Shown one piece after another: positions 8,908 through 18,381 of a DNA stretch of 55,847 bases; within the stretch, counting starts at the first letter, position 1; every line of letters begins with the position of its first letter. The position numbers and the translations under genes are program-made. Under the pieces are notes generated by a model. It was not told the origin of the DNA and made no database searches. It saw only the letters and a list, made by a program, of their open reading frames with translations. The DNA lies in assembly GCA_028284775.1 (NCBI GenBank), contig JANQRB010000063.1, positions 1 through 55,847 of the forward strand. The letters are read 5' to 3'. Source of the stretch: Candidatus Kapaibacterium sp. (GTDB lineage Bacteria; Bacteroidota; Ignavibacteria; Kapaibacteriales; UBA7675).

Positions 8908-9642
8908 ATGATCAAAGCGCTCATCATCGATGACGAAAACGAAGGCCGTGAATCCTTGCGACAATTGCTTGACGAGTTTTGTCCGGATGTCGCAATACTG
9001 GCGCAGGGCGCATCGCTTGCGACCGGTGCTGAGCTCATCCGCTGTAACCGACCCGATGTAGTGTTTATGGATGTCGATATCGCCGGCGGCAGCGGCTTCG
9101 ATCTGCTCGCACAGTGTCGTGATCTGGCTTTTGAGGTGGTCGTCACATCCGTTCACCGGGCTTATGCGGCGCGCGCCTTTCGCGTCGATGCCCTGGATTT
9201 TCTGCTGAAACCGGTCGATCCGCTGGACCTGCAGCTGGCAGTGCGCAAACTGCGACAGTCATTCCAGCGTTCCGCCCGCAGTTATGGAGCATCGGCCGAG
9301 ACGAGCCCCGATCCGCTGCCGGGACGCGTGGCGATTCCGACCATGGAAGGCTATACCTTCCTGAAGTGCGGCGATATCATTCGCTGTGCCGCCATGGGCG
9401 GCTACACCAGCGCTCATCTGAAGGATGGGACGTCGATGCTTATTTCAACAAATATCGGCGATATCGAGGCGCGTCTTTTGCACCGGGGCTTCTTCCGCGT
9501 CCATAACTCACATCTGGTCAACCTCGATCACGTCCGCCAGTTTATTCGCAATGGCGCGGGCTACATTGTTATGTCCGACGGTTCGCATGTAGATGTCTCG
9601 CGGCGCAGAAAGGAGAAATTTATTAAACTATTTTGCTCTTAG
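8908..9642 (+). CDS. Orphan LytTR-family response regulator
   Basis: The product has 244 residues. About 3-118 is a CheY-like receiver with the acidic pair Asp8/Asp9, phospho-acceptor Asp55 and the Lys of LLKPVDP. About 140-244 is a LytTR DNA-binding domain with the family's FxRVHNSHLVNLDHV segment. It is closest by eye to the regulators at 30914 and 26484. Unlike them it has no sensor kinase beside it, and its active-site surroundings are altered: the usual Met-Pro after the acceptor Asp is replaced (DVDIAGG), and the TTAY/TTAH stretch reads TSVH. Either a distant kinase phosphorylates it or it works without phosphorylation. It lies upstream of the beta-helix cargo gene in the same direction, so that gene is a plausible target; this is inference from position. 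Confidence 0.93.
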   Translation: MIKALIIDDENEGRESLRQLLDEFCPDVAILAQGASLATGAELIRCNRPDVVFMDVDIAGGSGFDLLAQCRDLAFEVVVTSVHRAYAARAFRVDALDFLLKPVDPLDLQLAVRKLRQSFQRSARSYGASAETSPDPLPGRVAIPTMEGYTFLKCGDIIRCAAMGGYTSAHLKDGTSMLISTNIGDIEARLLHRGFFRVHNSHLVNLDHVRQFIRNGAGYIVMSDGSHVDVSRRRKEKFIKLFCS

Positions 9643-9849
9643 CTATCCGGGACGGCGGACTGTCGCGAATTTGCGGCCGACCGCCGGTTTGTGCAGCGTG
9701 CCGAAAAAACCAGTTTAAGAACCATCTATATATTCGCAATTGCCTGTGTTTGTTTAAACCGTAGTTTCGTAAGAGCATCGTACGTGCACGACGCGACTGC
9801 ACTCACTTCTATAATACATTGTATCACGATTACAACATAAAGATCAATC

Positions 9850-12800
9850 ATGTTAACACATCGATTATTACTATTACTGGCGCTTTGTGCGCTGATTGGC
9901 GCGCATCCGGAAATGGTCGCGCTGACGGACGGACCCAAAATCGACTGGATGACGATCGACTGGGCACCGGTAAAACCTGATGGCAGCGGCGGCACCGTAC
10001 CGCAGACGCAGGATGAGAGTGGTGAAGACTGGTGGTATGATCACAAGAATATCTACAATTCCCTTGGCGAGCATATAGGCTATGTTGCCGCCGGCTATGC
10101 CAACTGGGTTAACACATCCTATGACGAGCCCGATGGCTGTTATTCCTGTGACTATCTGACCAAGGGAGCCGATTGCAGCGCTTTTCAGATTGAGCCGGAT
10201 CCCGGCAATGGCGAGCCTGGCCGGGTTTTCGGCTGCCAGCGCGCTACGATCGCCCGCTACGACCTTGCGGGCAAGATGGTCTGGTGCAAAGCATTTAATC
10301 AGGCAGAGTTCTACGGCGTCATTCAAAGTCAGGACGCTAATCACATTCTTGCGATCGGAAAGACTTTTTCTACCCAGGACCGCAATACGAGTGCCTGGCT
10401 GAAGTACAATCCGACAAGCGTCTCGCAGTTCGATACCTTCCAGGGCTGCGAGAACCTCGGCGAGCCGAAGGAGCACTTAACAATTGTGAAAGTCGATATG
10501 GACGGCAACCAGGTGTGGAATCATCTTTATGGCATCGTCAAGCCGCAGAACGAGAGTCTGGCAGCCGCCTATCAGCGTCGCTCCGAAGGAAGGGATCTGG
10601 TGGAGCACGGCAGCGGCTTTCGCTGTGTCGGCAGTGTTCAGGTCAGCGCCGGAGCTTCATCGGAGCCATGGATGCTGGATATCGACCATGACGGCTACCT
10701 GCTCTGGGACGGCGCCTTCCGCAATGGCTTCGTCGATGGCGGTATGGGATTGAGCATTGCGCGCAGCAGCGTTAACGGACGCTTTGCCGTCACCGGCTGG
10801 GAATTTCACGAGCCGAGCACCTGGCGGGCCTTTGTGCAGATGTACAATGGCGACATCAACGACCACGCCCCGTTCTGGACCGAGTTCCCGCGTAATTCCA
10901 TGGGCACGATCGAAAGCTCTGTCACCTACTGCACGGATATCAACTTCGATGCGCAGGACAATATTCTCTGGCCGGTCATGTACAATCTTACGCGTCCGCC
11001 CGGCAACCTCGATGTCCTCGGCAAGGGGCGCATCTATACGCTGAAAAATGCTCTGGGCGGCACGGCCGGCGGCGGATCGCAGGTCAGATCCTTTGTTGAA
11101 ATCGGGGACATCGGCGCCTTCGACCTCAAGATGGGCATCGCACCGAGCAGCGATGGCGGCTTTGCCGTCGTCACCTCAAAGATCGTGGAGAATATATCCG
11201 GGCTGAGTGATCCGGAGCTTGACAACGTGACGATCGACTTCTGCACCGACGCCAATGACTATACTTTCGACACATGGAATTCCGACGCCATCGTCGTTAA
11301 GTTCGAAGACAATAGCGGCCAGTGGCTGGAGTCCTGGCGCAGCATTTTCGACTCCTTCGGCGATCGCGACGATTTTCCCGGCGACATCAAGAAGCAGGAA
11401 TGTCTGTATGCCATCACCGAAGCGGCAACCGGCGGCTTTGTGGTGTCAGGCAACTGCAGTCCTAATTTCGATGATTACTACCTGGTGAAGTTGCACGACG
11501 GCTGCGAGTGGTTCATGGATGACTGGGACAGCAAGCGGCCCGGGCATGCCGACCCCTACAGCTTAACGGTCGATCAGTCAACGGCGCCGGGCGGTACCCT
11601 GACCTGGAGTACAAATATGAAAATCAAGGGTACGACGCTGGTCAAAAGCGGCTACCGGCTGCTGGTCGACGGCGCAACAATTCAGTTGGCCGATAGCAGA
11701 CGCGTTAATCAGAACACGACAATCATCGTCGAGCCGGGCGGCATCCTGGAGCTGACAGACAACGCCGTTCTGAGCTCCGTTAACTTCTGTGAAGGAACAA
11801 TGTGGGACGGCGTTCAACTGCGCGGCAATCCCTTTCAGCCTTATGCCAGCCAGGGCAAAGTGATAATGAACAATGCGACTATCGAACATGCGCGAATGGG
11901 TATCCGTGTCGACAAGGCAATTTATCGCAACTATAGTCCCGAGGGGCAGAACAACGGCGGTGGCGGTATCGTTACGGCTTACAACTCAAGCTTCCGCAAT
12001 TGTCGCATCGGCGTCTATTTCACAACTTATGCTGCAAGCCGCACCAGTCCATGGGCCAACCCGAGCGAATTCGAGAACTGTAGCTTTATTTGCGATGCCC
12101 CGCTTAACAGTCCCTGGTACAGCCACTCCTCCGGCCTGCGCCTGGGATCGGCCGCCCAGGTAATCATCTGGGATTATCACGGCATTCGCTTCAAGAATAA
12201 TGTTTTCCAGGACCTGGCTACACTGCCGTCCAATCTGCGCGGCATGGGCATCAACTTTGCATCGGCCGCCTTCAAACTGGATTGTGATGCGCCGGATCCC
12301 AACGGCTACTGCAGCGCCGGGCAGGAGAACGAGTTTAATGACTTTCGCTACGGCATAAACGGTTCCAGTTTCTATGGGGCCACGGCGCCGTATATCAACG
12401 AGTGCAAATTTACCAATTGCGTTACGGGCATCTATCTGAAGGAATCTATCACGCCCTACATAGCGCGCAATGAGTTTACAATTGGCGCCGACCTCGTCGG
12501 CACCGGCTTGTACATGTACAACTGCGATGCCTACCTGGTTGAAGGGAACATCTTTGACGGCGATGTCACCTATGCGCTGGGCGCCCAGGTCTACAATTCC
12601 AACCGGCGTTTTGATTTTAACAGCAATGAAATATACCGCAATGACTTCGATAACCTGTATTATGCTTCTTTGGGCGATCGATACAATCGCGGTTTTTCCG
12701 TGGTTGACGGCTTGGACTTTAAATGCAACAGGTACTTAACGAATACCTATGACGTCGTGACCTTCGCGGCGCCGGGAATCAGCTCCTTTCAGGGAAACTG

Positions 12801-14124
12801 GAGCCAACCCGCCGCGAACCTTTTCGGTGGCTGTGGCATCACCAATGGCGCGCTGGCCAACTGGGGCGATCCCTACAGCTATTATCATCACACGACTACG
12901 GTGGCCGTGCCGCAGCCGGGCTGCTTTACCAACGCCGTAACGCTTGTTAACAACGGTCAGCCATATAGCTCGGAGGATTGTCCGGACAATCTTTCCCTGC
13001 TTGAATTCCGTCTCGTGCCGGCCGGCAATGAGTTTCTGGAAGCCGCGGGTGAATATGAAACGAGCTATGACAATTATACGTCCACAATCGACGGCGGGAG
13101 TACAACAACCCTGGTGGACCTGGTGGAAAATGATCAACCGGATTCCGATGTATATACGGCATTCATCGGAGCCTCGCCCTATTTGTCGGATGAAGCCTTG
13201 TTGTCGGTTATCAATGACAAGCCGACACCGCTGGCGGAGGGCCTGCTGGTTAATATTATCGTCGCGAACTCCCCGGTAAGCGCCGCCGTCATGCTGGCCC
13301 TGCAGGAACGCACGCCGCCGCTTTCCGCCTCCGCGCTGGAAACGATCGCCGATGCGCAGACCGGCATTTCCGCCCGGACGCTGCTTGAGTCCGATCTTGC
13401 CGCCGCTTCTGAGAATCGCCGCCGCGCTTATAATAACTATCGTTATGCCATCCAGTTCGATACTAAAGTCACCGATCATTTAACGGTGCTGGCGAATTTG
13501 CTGGCGGGCGAATCCGATGACGAAGCGCTGGCCGAGCTCCTGAGCGTTCGCATCCTGCAGCGCGACTTCGAGGAAGCCCAGACAGTGTTAAACACCCTGC
13601 GCGCCCGCAGCGGCTGGTTTAACTTCTGTGTCGTGCAGCAAATGGTGCTCGACTGGCATGCGCAGGATCTGACGGAATTCGAGTTGGCGAACGATCCCGA
13701 CAAATTGGCGCAAATCGAAAGTATCGCCGCCGCGCCGGAAGACCGAGGCTTCATGGCCGCTAATATTTTACTGGAGCTTGTCTTCGGCCGTGAAATTCCG
13801 ATGGTGGACGAACACATACCGGGCCTGCCGGGCAGCCTCGTGACCGCCCTGGCGGAGGAGGAGCCAGCCGCCCCGGAAGCTGCCCGCATCCGCTGCTATC
13901 CGAATCCCTTCACGCAGCACAGTACGATCGAGGTCGACGTACCCGCGGCAGCCGAATTGATCGTCAGCGACCCGCTCGGCAAGGTGGTTTATCGCGCCGA
14001 CCTGCAGCCCGGGCCCTCGAGTGTTAAGCTCTCGGCCGCGCAGCTTGGTAGCGGTGTTTACTTCTGCAATGTATTCAGTAACGGTGTTTTGTTGCAGACC
14101 GTTAAGCTCGTGCATCTGCCCTGA
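9850..14124 (+). CDS. Large secreted right-handed beta-helix protein with T9SS sorting domain
   Basis: The product has 1424 residues. Residues 1-19 are a signal peptide. About 50-560 has propeller-like strands with recurring D-x-D-G-x-x-x-W elements. About 590-970 reads as a right-handed parallel beta-helix: it opens with the typical TTIIVEPGGILEL turn and contains repeated short N-N-x-F and G-I-x-x segments. About 1080-1330 is helical and includes SPYLSDEALLSVIND and LLVNIIVANSP, a segment I associate with beta-helix surface proteins of Bacteroidota. About 1345-1424 is a type A sorting domain (CYPNPF start). The ribosome site is weak. A TATAAT at 9810-9815 is a possible -10 element without a good -35. 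Likely a surface adhesin or glycan-binding protein; no polysaccharide-lyase residues were identified. Confidence 0.92.
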   Translation: MLTHRLLLLLALCALIGAHPEMVALTDGPKIDWMTIDWAPVKPDGSGGTVPQTQDESGEDWWYDHKNIYNSLGEHIGYVAAGYANWVNTSYDEPDGCYSCDYLTKGADCSAFQIEPDPGNGEPGRVFGCQRATIARYDLAGKMVWCKAFNQAEFYGVIQSQDANHILAIGKTFSTQDRNTSAWLKYNPTSVSQFDTFQGCENLGEPKEHLTIVKVDMDGNQVWNHLYGIVKPQNESLAAAYQRRSEGRDLVEHGSGFRCVGSVQVSAGASSEPWMLDIDHDGYLLWDGAFRNGFVDGGMGLSIARSSVNGRFAVTGWEFHEPSTWRAFVQMYNGDINDHAPFWTEFPRNSMGTIESSVTYCTDINFDAQDNILWPVMYNLTRPPGNLDVLGKGRIYTLKNALGGTAGGGSQVRSFVEIGDIGAFDLKMGIAPSSDGGFAVVTSKIVENISGLSDPELDNVTIDFCTDANDYTFDTWNSDAIVVKFEDNSGQWLESWRSIFDSFGDRDDFPGDIKKQECLYAITEAATGGFVVSGNCSPNFDDYYLVKLHDGCEWFMDDWDSKRPGHADPYSLTVDQSTAPGGTLTWSTNMKIKGTTLVKSGYRLLVDGATIQLADSRRVNQNTTIIVEPGGILELTDNAVLSSVNFCEGTMWDGVQLRGNPFQPYASQGKVIMNNATIEHARMGIRVDKAIYRNYSPEGQNNGGGGIVTAYNSSFRNCRIGVYFTTYAASRTSPWANPSEFENCSFICDAPLNSPWYSHSSGLRLGSAAQVIIWDYHGIRFKNNVFQDLATLPSNLRGMGINFASAAFKLDCDAPDPNGYCSAGQENEFNDFRYGINGSSFYGATAPYINECKFTNCVTGIYLKESITPYIARNEFTIGADLVGTGLYMYNCDAYLVEGNIFDGDVTYALGAQVYNSNRRFDFNSNEIYRNDFDNLYYASLGDRYNRGFSVVDGLDFKCNRYLTNTYDVVTFAAPGISSFQGNWSQPAANLFGGCGITNGALANWGDPYSYYHHTTTVAVPQPGCFTNAVTLVNNGQPYSSEDCPDNLSLLEFRLVPAGNEFLEAAGEYETSYDNYTSTIDGGSTTTLVDLVENDQPDSDVYTAFIGASPYLSDEALLSVINDKPTPLAEGLLVNIIVANSPVSAAVMLALQERTPPLSASALETIADAQTGISARTLLESDLAAASENRRRAYNNYRYAIQFDTKVTDHLTVLANLLAGESDDEALAELLSVRILQRDFEEAQTVLNTLRARSGWFNFCVVQQMVLDWHAQDLTEFELANDPDKLAQIESIAAAPEDRGFMAANILLELVFGREIPMVDEHIPGLPGSLVTALAEEEPAAPEAARIRCYPNPFTQHSTIEVDVPAAAELIVSDPLGKVVYRADLQPGPSSVKLSAAQLGSGVYFCNVFSNGVLLQTVKLVHLP

Positions 14125-14193
14125 TTCCGTCTCGGATTGCCAGCTTCTACGGAATCTCACGAGCTTTTGAGTTGTCTGTCGCAAGACATATTT

Positions 14194-14239
14194 AGCAACA
14201 GGGATGCCATCTCGGACCGGGGTGGCATCCCTTGTTGCT
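14194..14239. terminator. Strong hairpin after the beta-helix gene
   Basis: AGCAAC plus GGGATGCCA pairs with TGGCATCCC plus GTTGCT, giving about 15 bp with one small internal irregularity and a 13-nt loop, 70 nt past the stop codon. There is no T-run, so the termination mechanism is uncertain. Confidence 0.6.
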
Positions 14240-14499
14240 AACACAATATTTCGACGGTCAGCGCCGTAGCTCAGCCCAGGTCGTTAACAATGCCGGCCGT
14301 TTCGACCTGCATCGCGGCAATTCGAAATCTGACATTGGCATCATCATGTTTCCATCCGTTGAATACCTGAGTTCGACCACTTATATGCCGGGAACGCCAT
14401 CTGTCCAATAGCACTGGTGTAAGCCACGCCTTCGATGTTAATTATGGCATCGCAATTGTCGTCTCGCAGTCATATCCATAATCAGCAAGGAGAAAAGCA
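14240..14499. other. Promoter region of the Cys-rich cargo gene
   Basis: No gene. The ribosome site AAGGAG lies just before the next ATG. No convincing -35/-10 pair or paired LytTR half-sites were found by eye. Confidence 0.4.
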
Positions 14500-16131
14500 A
14501 TGCAAGGAAACGTAATTCAGCGCGCCAGTCGCTGGTGTATCATACTACTGATCGTCGGGCTGCCGGCATCGTTGGCGGCTCAGATTACGCCGGCAGCAAC
14601 TGCCGATGCAGCGGCAAATTCCGTGGCGCAGGTCGAGGTGGAGAATACCGGCAATGACATTATCCCCTGCTCTTTTTGCTCGACGGGCCGAATGCTGGTG
14701 ATGACCTGGGACGGCACGACGCCCATGCTGGCATGGGATCACAATGGTACGCCTGCCTCCCAACTCTTGCTGGGCAGTACCTCACTACCGCCCTACATCC
14801 CCGAAGATCCTGATATCGTCGTAGGCAATGGCGGCGAGAATCTCGTCGTAACATATCTCCTGGCTTCGCGCGTATTCCTGGAAGCCTGGCAGTGGGACAG
14901 CGGCACGAGTCAATTCGTAGCATTAACGAGCGCGCCGGTGCTGGTGCAGAATTCCATCAGCCAGATACCGAACATTTCCGTGGATGCCGCCGACAACATC
15001 GTGATCACCTGGACGCGTAAAATGGGTGCTTCCTTTGGCGTGTGGGCCATTACCGGGGACATCTTCGGCAACCTGACGGGCAGCCCGGTGAACATATCGC
15101 AGCCGGACTTCAGTCCGCAGAATTACATCTGCAATCAGTCCGATGTATCGATTTACAAAAGCTTCTCTTACGGGCACATCGTCAATTTCAGCTATGTCGC
15201 GCATCATGTTAATTCAAACACGATGGGCATCATTCACAAGACCGAAACGTTCAGCAATTTGCAGGCCGGCATCGCCAATACGACGCCCGCCACAATTGCC
15301 TATACCGCGCCGACGAACGACAAAGTCGGTAGCTCGAGGATCACGGCAATGTGGAACTGGAATGATCCCTCGGGCCCCAATCAGGTCGAGATCAGCTTTA
15401 TCGAGATCGATGCCAGTAATGTCTATTATTACCTTCGCGGCTACCACGCTCAAACCGGCCTTGTTTCGACTTTAAACAGTGTATTCGGCCTGGAACAGTG
15501 TTTCAACTCCCTGCCGGCTGTAACACACTGGGGCGACAAGATCTTTGGCGGCTGGTCCTACAACGACGATGTTCCCGGCTGCAATAAGATGGACCTGAAC
15601 ATACCGTCGCTGCCCGCGGCCACCACTAATGAAGTACTTGTGCGCGAGCTGGGCTTCAACGGCACGCCCCAGACCCTGCCCTCCCCCTATTACCTGCAAA
15701 ATGTTCACTTGCCAGGTGAACAATTGGCATCATCGCTGGCGGGCCGCCGGCAATTCGCCGATCGTTTGTTCCTGGTGCATTACGATGGGGATCAGCAGGA
15801 TGTCATCTATAAGGTGAGCGACTTCACATCCGGCGCTGTTAAACAAGGCGCTGATGTTGGCGGCCTGCCGACTTCCGGGAACATGGGGGCGGAAGGCCTG
15901 CTGCTGTATCCGAATCCCGCTGCCGACATGCTTCACATTCGTCGGCCGGACTTCGCGGCGCGGGAAATGCTGCTTTACGACCTGTTCGGCAGCGTCGTAC
16001 AACGATTTAACCTGTCTGAAGGCGCCGGAGATATCCAGGTCGACGTTAGTTCCGTTTCCGAAGGCGCTTATGTCGTGGAACTGCGGGCCGGCGATCGGCG
16101 TCATCGAATGCCGCTCCGTATCATTCGTTAA
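14500..16131 (+). CDS. Secreted Cys-rich protein with T9SS sorting domain, paralogue of 31872-33524
   Basis: The product has 543 residues. Residues 1-27 are a signal peptide ending SLAAQ. The body, about 28-455, is probably all-beta. It shares with the paralogue at 31872 the block N-T-G-N-D followed by CSFC, then R-M-L-V-M-T-W-D-G and M-L-A-W-D-H-N-G-T, plus spaced cysteines in C-N-x-x-D-V-S, E-[QE]-C-[FY]-N and P-G-C-[NG]-K. About 466-543 is a type A sorting domain (YPNPAADM). I do not recognise a named family for the body. The conserved cysteine set suggests disulfides in an extracellular fold. AAGGAG before the ATG supports the start. The gene converges with the next one on a shared hairpin. 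The function is not known. Confidence 0.92.
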   Translation: MQGNVIQRASRWCIILLIVGLPASLAAQITPAATADAAANSVAQVEVENTGNDIIPCSFCSTGRMLVMTWDGTTPMLAWDHNGTPASQLLLGSTSLPPYIPEDPDIVVGNGGENLVVTYLLASRVFLEAWQWDSGTSQFVALTSAPVLVQNSISQIPNISVDAADNIVITWTRKMGASFGVWAITGDIFGNLTGSPVNISQPDFSPQNYICNQSDVSIYKSFSYGHIVNFSYVAHHVNSNTMGIIHKTETFSNLQAGIANTTPATIAYTAPTNDKVGSSRITAMWNWNDPSGPNQVEISFIEIDASNVYYYLRGYHAQTGLVSTLNSVFGLEQCFNSLPAVTHWGDKIFGGWSYNDDVPGCNKMDLNIPSLPAATTNEVLVRELGFNGTPQTLPSPYYLQNVHLPGEQLASSLAGRRQFADRLFLVHYDGDQQDVIYKVSDFTSGAVKQGADVGGLPTSGNMGAEGLLLYPNPAADMLHIRRPDFAAREMLLYDLFGSVVQRFNLSEGAGDIQVDVSSVSEGAYVVELRAGDRRHRMPLRIIR

Positions 16132-16160
16132 CTACTCGTCAGTATCCGCCAGGCTATAAA

Positions 16161-16198
16161 CAGGAATCCCCGCATCTTCCGGATGTCGGGGATTCCTG
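16161..16198. terminator. Bidirectional terminator hairpin between convergent genes
   Basis: A perfect 12-bp stem CAGGAATCCCCG / CGGGGATTCCTG extends inward through CATC / GATG. It sits between two genes that point at each other and can serve both. Confidence 0.75.
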
Positions 16199-16344
16199 CA
16201 TTTAGCGCCTGGCCGCATCTGCGCCGAAAACCGCGGGGGAATGGCGAGCCCGGCAAGCGAATGTTCAGGGAAATTTGTCGGCAATAAAACAACGGACCCG
16301 GCGGATTCCGCGAAGGAGTATCACCGAGCCCGCTGCTTGCTGGT

Positions 16345-18033
16345 TTATTGCACTATACTTATCGCAGTTCGGGCACTTATCTTTCCGTCGGCGACAATGC
16401 GCAGAATATAATAGCCCCGCGCTGCCGAGGATAGATCGATGTGCGCCTGGCGCGCCTGCGTGCTGAGGCTTTGCCGCGCTACCAGTGTCCCCACGGCATC
16501 GTACAGCTCCGCGCTCAGCTCGCGGGTATCCGCCGGAACGCTGTAGTGAATACGACTTATGTCCGTCGCCGGATTGGGAAAGACATGCAGGGTATTGGCC
16601 GCATCTACTGCCGGCTGTTGCGCCGCGCCCGCTATGCTCTCTTTGCTGAATACGTAACCATTTTCGCAGCTCGACAGATGTTCGTAGTTCAGTTCGTAGT
16701 CCGAGAACGAGAAGGCCGGATACGGCGGCACCGGGACATCGACATAAGCGCCGGTGGGCGAATGGGGCGTCGAAGCGATGACGGGCGACAGAAGCTGATA
16801 ACAATGATCGAAACCGTTGGCGTCCGTTCGCACGGTCCAGAACACTTCCGGACCGCTGAGGGAGTTCTGGTGAAAGGCGCCGCTGAGCTGTAGTTCGCCG
16901 CTCGGCAGCAAGGTGATGTCGCGGAACTCATCATCCGCCGCCGCCACCGGAGCGCCGCTCGACTGCGAGCCGTAGCGCAGCATATTGGCGATTATATTGC
17001 CGTCGACATCCATCGGCAAGATAAAACCCTCGGTTGTTGCACCGCCAAATTCTTTGCCGGCAACAAAGAAGCGATCATTCGTTCCGATCGTAACGCTCAG
17101 TGGCTCGAGCTTTTCGCCGCTGACTTTGTTAAAGACGATTGCCGCTCCCGTATTGTCGAGTTTGAGAAAGATCATCGATTGATTGTCTTCGATCATACCC
17201 GTGATGAGATACTCCGACAGGCCGAAGTTGTTTTGACGATAGGCCGCCGCCCGGCCGCCTTCGTTAAGCGAGACATCGCCAAAGTCGCTGCCGAACTGAA
17301 TGGCACCCAAGGCATCGACGCGCAGGACGGCAACCTGGCTGTCGCCGCTGCCGGCTTTGGTCGTGCCGACGAGCAGATAATCATCCAGGGTTTCGTCATG
17401 CACAAGGTCGGCCGCGATATTCCCGGTGTTGCCATTATCGTAGTAAAAGGCCCAAATAATCGACAGGTTGGAGGCCCTCAGCCGCGCGAGATAGAGTTTA
17501 TCATTGTGTTCGCCATAGACCAGGATGTCATCGTTCGTAGCGACCTCGATGTCGGCTACCCTTCCCGGGCCCAAAAAAGCCATTTGCAGCAGATTGCCGA
17601 ATTGATCGGTTTTGAGGAGAGCTTTACCGTACTGTCCGCCGAAACTGATCAGGTTGCAGCCGATGGCAAACTCACTGCTCCCGAGTTGCCGCAGCGCTAC
17701 GCCCTCGGTTTCGGCTGCGCCGTTAATGTTGTACCCCACCGCGAATTTATGGTGAAATCCCATATCGGCCAGGAAGAGATAGGCCTGACGTTTGTTGGTG
17801 TTAACATTGCGCCAGTAGCCGGTTGCCGCCAGACTCGGCTCGCTGTTGAGGTCGTAGTAAAAAATCGTCTCATTACCGACCGAAGCAACATTGGGCGGCG
17901 GTACGACCGGGAACATACGTACCCAATCTTCGTAGCTGCCCCATGGCATTGCATTCAGATTGCCACCGTTGCAGAGCCCCATAAGCATTATGACAAATGT
18001 TAAGGTCCATACCCTTTTCATTGAGAGTTTCAT
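16345..18033 (-). CDS. Secreted propeller-like protein with T9SS sorting domain
   Basis: The product has 562 residues. Residues 1-28 are a signal peptide. About 55-440 contains repeated strands of the type L-K-T-D-x-F-G-N-L-L and I-F-L-K-L-D-N-T-G, like the SBBP or Kelch-like propellers of the larger cargo proteins in this window. About 482-562 is a type A sorting domain (VFPNPATD). AAGGAAAG precedes the start codon at the right distance. It is transcribed in the same direction as the LytTR regulator at 18693-19463, about 660 nt away, with a MITE-like repeat in between, so it could once have been more closely linked to that regulator. The propeller reading is by eye; secretion through T9SS is the secure part. 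Confidence 0.92.
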   Translation of the reverse strand: MKLSMKRVWTLTFVIMLMGLCNGGNLNAMPWGSYEDWVRMFPVVPPPNVASVGNETIFYYDLNSEPSLAATGYWRNVNTNKRQAYLFLADMGFHHKFAVGYNINGAAETEGVALRQLGSSEFAIGCNLISFGGQYGKALLKTDQFGNLLQMAFLGPGRVADIEVATNDDILVYGEHNDKLYLARLRASNLSIIWAFYYDNGNTGNIAADLVHDETLDDYLLVGTTKAGSGDSQVAVLRVDALGAIQFGSDFGDVSLNEGGRAAAYRQNNFGLSEYLITGMIEDNQSMIFLKLDNTGAAIVFNKVSGEKLEPLSVTIGTNDRFFVAGKEFGGATTEGFILPMDVDGNIIANMLRYGSQSSGAPVAAADDEFRDITLLPSGELQLSGAFHQNSLSGPEVFWTVRTDANGFDHCYQLLSPVIASTPHSPTGAYVDVPVPPYPAFSFSDYELNYEHLSSCENGYVFSKESIAGAAQQPAVDAANTLHVFPNPATDISRIHYSVPADTRELSAELYDAVGTLVARQSLSTQARQAHIDLSSAARGYYILRIVADGKISARTAISIVQ

Positions 18034-18211
18034 TGCTTTCCTTATCGATTAGTGTTAAATGAAATGACATACGTTCCGGCCAAATTGTCGAGACCCGGCC
18101 GTAAAGCGAATTCTGCTTCGTGAATCCGTCGACTGCCGCTCATCAGCGGGAGTGACGTCGTGATCTCCTTGATCAGCGATTCAGCGCGGCCATTGTCCGA
18201 TCGGGATAATA

Positions 18212-18381
18212 TTAATGCTGTTTCAAATAAGTTTTTTTAAATTCCCCTCTTTTCGAAAGAGGGGTTAGGGGAGTTAGAAAAGTCTTAGGATCATAACCCC
18301 TCCTCGTTCAGCGCTCAGTCCGCGCCTCACCCTCTTACTTTGGGGGGGGAAGACATGCAAAAAACTTTATTGAAAAATACA
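18212..18381 (-). repeat. MITE-like intergenic repeat, copy 3 (long type, inverted)
   Basis: This is the reverse orientation of the other copies: the CCCCTCTTTTCGAAAGAGGGG hairpin comes first, then the GCGCTCAGTCCGCGCC long-type insert. Terminal repeats are recognisable as TGCTGTTTCAAATAAGTTTTTT on the left (18-20 of those bases are shared with other copies by eye) and the complement of TTTTTCAATAAAGTTTTTT on the right. The ends are less certain than in copies 2, 4 and 5. Confidence 0.65.

Noticed and set aside
14223..14240. Possible sigma-54 promoter (TGGCATCCCTTGTTGCT)
   Set aside because: GG and GC are 13 bp apart instead of 12, and the sequence is the descending arm of a terminator hairpin.
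17179..18003. Plus-strand open frame (about 274 codons) opposite the T9SS gene at 16345-18033
   Set aside because: The opposite strand has a signal peptide, propeller strands and a sorting domain. This frame has none.
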